A model generated the notes under the pieces. It worked only from the letters and a program-made list of their open reading frames with translations, was not told where the DNA came from and ran no database searches. This document shows, piece after piece, positions 5,250 through 6,743 of a stretch of DNA of 6,743 nucleotides (positions are counted from its first letter, which is position 1; every line of letters starts with the position of its first letter). The stretch spans positions 1-6,743 of the forward strand of contig DDYO01000295.1 in assembly GCA_002348045.1 (NCBI GenBank), in the 5' to 3' direction. The position numbers and the translations under genes are program-made. Source of the DNA: Anaerolineales bacterium UBA2232. GTDB taxonomy: Bacteria; Chloroflexota; Anaerolineae; UBA2200.

Positions 5250-6267
5250 GCTCAACACAAAGCCGCTCTGGGACTGGGTCAACGAGCGCCACGCCATTTA
5301 CCTGCGTAAAGCGATGCTGGAGGAAGCTGAACCGAGCGTCCTCTCCAAGTGGTCCAACGGGTACCTGGATAAGATAGATGGCGACTGGTTCAGGTGGCAG
5401 GCTCAGTCCTGGCCGAAGGGCCAACTCACCCGTGATCCGATCCTCCAGCAGTACCGCTTCTGCAACGTCTTCCGGGAGCTGGACCGGGTGACCGAGTGGA
5501 TCAGGTACAACATTCGTCGGCGGTACGCGGATCACCCGAACCTTTGGTTGATGCTCGCCATCGCCCGGACGATCAATTGGCCGCCTACGCTCCAGGCTCT
5601 GATGGACGATCAATCTTCCAGCATTGACGAGGGCTGGCCGGTGGACGACATTTTGTTCAATCCTGACCGTATGGCTGATGTAATGCAGCACATCGCGGAC
5701 GTAGGTGACAAGGTGTACACTGGGGCTTACATGATCCGTGCTGAGAGTAATCCTCACGTGCCCTGGTATTTTTGGTCCAAGCATCAATACATTGCCAAGA
5801 TCGTGATCGGTCGGCTGTGGGAAGACCGGGAGACGTGGGCGACTCATCTCAGGGGCGGGAACCACGCTGAAGGCGTCACCCTCCAATCGGTCTGGGAACG
5901 CTTCCAGCAACCCCGGTATATTGGCTGGGGGCCGTTCATGGCGTACCAAGTGGTGGTTGACATGCGCCATACTCGCTACCTCCAGAACGCCCCGGACATC
6001 AACACCTGGGCAGCCCTGGGCCCCGGCTCCCGGCGCGGGCTCAACCGCCTCGCTGGCCGCCCGGTGACCGCTCCTCTGTCCCAGGAGAAGGGGTTGGCAG
6101 AGATGCGGCGTATCTGGGAGGAGCAGGAGGAGCGTCGTGCCCCCTGGGTTCCGCTGATCGAGCTGAGTGACATTCAAAACTGTCTGTGCGAGACGGACAA
6201 GTATCTCCGGGTGCAGTTGGGCGAAGGTCGCCCACGCGCCCAGTATATCCAGGGAAGGGGTTACTGA
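5242..6267 (+). CDS. 5-hmdU DNA kinase helical-domain protein (HMUDK_hel-like)
   Basis: This 341-aa protein has the marks of the family named 5-hmdU DNA kinase, helical domain: WDWVNERHAIYLRK near the start (10-23), DPILQQYRFCNVFRELDRVT (65-84), ARTINWPPT (108-116), YIGWGPFMAYQVVVDMRHT (226-244), GPGSRRGLNRLAGRP (260-274) and NCLCETDKYLR (313-323) followed by GEGRPRAQY. The helical domain is thought to support recognition or modification of 5-hmdU in DNA together with a P-loop kinase, in some phages as one polypeptide. Here the P-loop part is a separate gene ending 8 bases inside this one. The GP-x-x-A-(Y/F) segment resembles the one in the 3764-4582 protein, pointing to shared ancestry. Its own catalytic role is not established from sequence. 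It is more likely a DNA-modifying partner than structural. The stop overlaps the next ATG as TGATG. Confidence 0.8.
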   Translation: MVELNTKPLWDWVNERHAIYLRKAMLEEAEPSVLSKWSNGYLDKIDGDWFRWQAQSWPKGQLTRDPILQQYRFCNVFRELDRVTEWIRYNIRRRYADHPNLWLMLAIARTINWPPTLQALMDDQSSSIDEGWPVDDILFNPDRMADVMQHIADVGDKVYTGAYMIRAESNPHVPWYFWSKHQYIAKIVIGRLWEDRETWATHLRGGNHAEGVTLQSVWERFQQPRYIGWGPFMAYQVVVDMRHTRYLQNAPDINTWAALGPGSRRGLNRLAGRPVTAPLSQEKGLAEMRRIWEEQEERRAPWVPLIELSDIQNCLCETDKYLRVQLGEGRPRAQYIQGRGY

Positions 6268-6743
6268 TGGCTACCGTAAGACTGACCAACAACATCCGGG
6301 AAGCGCTGCTGAAGAAGCTCCTGGAGCGAGCCTTCAAAGCTCGCTGTGATGAGTTCATGAAGCGGGCGGGGGCCTTCGCTCTCCGTGTCCACGTGGATGT
6401 CTTTGGGTCCGACCTTGACAAGATGAACGCTCTGCCGGACGGGTGGCTGCCGAAGGATGACGACTTTACGGTTCGCTTTGGTTATACCCAAACTCGCCTT
6501 TCGTTTGATGGAACCCTCGGAAGGGACGGTATCACGGACGCCTTCCGAAAATGTGGTTCCAGAGGAGGTAGCACCGTTTACCGGCGGTTCACTTATTCAA
6601 AGTATGGTACAGTAGCCAAGGAATACAACGCTCGACACGCCCTCGCTGAGGAATATGAGGCGTTCATCAACGAGCGTAAAGACTTGAGTGATGAGATTGA
6701 GAGAGCTGCCCATACGGCAAAGGCTGCGGTGGATAGCTGCTCC
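6267..6743 (+). CDS. Nmad5-like putative nucleotide-modification-associated protein (3' partial)
   Basis: The frame starts at ATG 6267, overlapping the preceding stop by one base (TGATG), with GAAGGGG (6254-6260) 6 bases upstream. It stays open to the right edge, giving at least 159 residues. The start, MATVRLTNNIREALLKKLLE, resembles phage proteins grouped as putative nucleotide modification associated domain 5, which begin with an RLTNxxR helix. The rest shows a charged helix-rich N-terminus, a middle region with aromatic residues (FGYTQTRLSFDG), and a helical charged tail (AEEYEAFINERKDLSDEIER), probably coiled-coil-like. The assignment is from memory of the family's N-terminal pattern and from position directly after modification genes. 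No enzymatic motif is evident. The alternative is an unrelated phage protein of unknown function. Confidence 0.5.
   Translation, partial: MATVRLTNNIREALLKKLLERAFKARCDEFMKRAGAFALRVHVDVFGSDLDKMNALPDGWLPKDDDFTVRFGYTQTRLSFDGTLGRDGITDAFRKCGSRGGSTVYRRFTYSKYGTVAKEYNARHALAEEYEAFINERKDLSDEIERAAHTAKAAVDSCS

Noticed and set aside
5194..6177. Long antisense ORF (327 codons) opposite the kinase helical-domain gene
   Set aside because: It lies wholly opposite well-supported genes with recognised motifs, shows no recognisable domain, and no ribosome binding site was evident. It is a product of GC-rich codon bias.
1..6743. tRNA genes, CRISPR arrays, insertion sequences
   Set aside because: No cloverleaf-like sequence, no regularly spaced repeats and no transposase motifs or terminal repeats were seen on either strand.

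Overview
The window reads as a piece of a tailed bacteriophage genome (or a related prophage), most likely infecting a moderately GC-rich Gram-negative host such as a pseudomonad or relative. All genes run on the + strand and most overlap by 1 to 8 bases or are separated by very short gaps. The gene content is that of a post-replicative thymidine hypermodification locus, the type described for Pseudomonas phage M6 and Salmonella phage ViI. The host guess is inference; the phage nature is well supported by packing and gene families.

Layout. Position 1-725 holds the 3' part of a Toprim-domain protein resembling the catalytic subunit of topoisomerase VI/Spo11; its reading frame is open at the left edge. 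A gap with a perfect hairpin leads to a 48-codon ORF with a strong ribosome binding site (801-947). A second gap with a perfect 12-bp hairpin leads to a tightly overlapped block: a fold-type II PLP enzyme (1024-1875), a 56-aa unknown (1872-2042), an HNH endonuclease-like protein (2039-2467), a radical SAM enzyme (2355-3767) and a predicted alpha-glutamyl/putrescinyl thymine pyrophosphorylase-like transferase (3764-4582). A terminator-like hairpin (4584-4614) separates this from a second block: a P-loop 5-hmdU DNA kinase (4635-5249), the 5-hmdU DNA kinase helical-domain protein (5242-6267) and a partial gene open at the right edge that resembles the putative nucleotide-modification-associated family Nmad5 (6267-6743).

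How the genes may work together (inference built on published M6/ViI work). 5-hydroxymethyldeoxyuridine is put into DNA during replication; the dUMP hydroxymethylase needed for this is not in the window. The kinase activates the 5-hydroxymethyl group as a phosphate/pyrophosphate. The pyrophosphorylase-like enzyme displaces it with an amino acid. The radical SAM enzyme rearranges the appended amino acid, and the PLP enzyme trims it, for example by decarboxylation. A kinase, transferase, radical SAM and PLP set is what is expected for an M6-like aminoethyl-type deoxyuridine that would block host restriction enzymes. The exact final base cannot be read from sequence. The HNH protein in the middle is probably a selfish homing-type insertion rather than a pathway enzyme.
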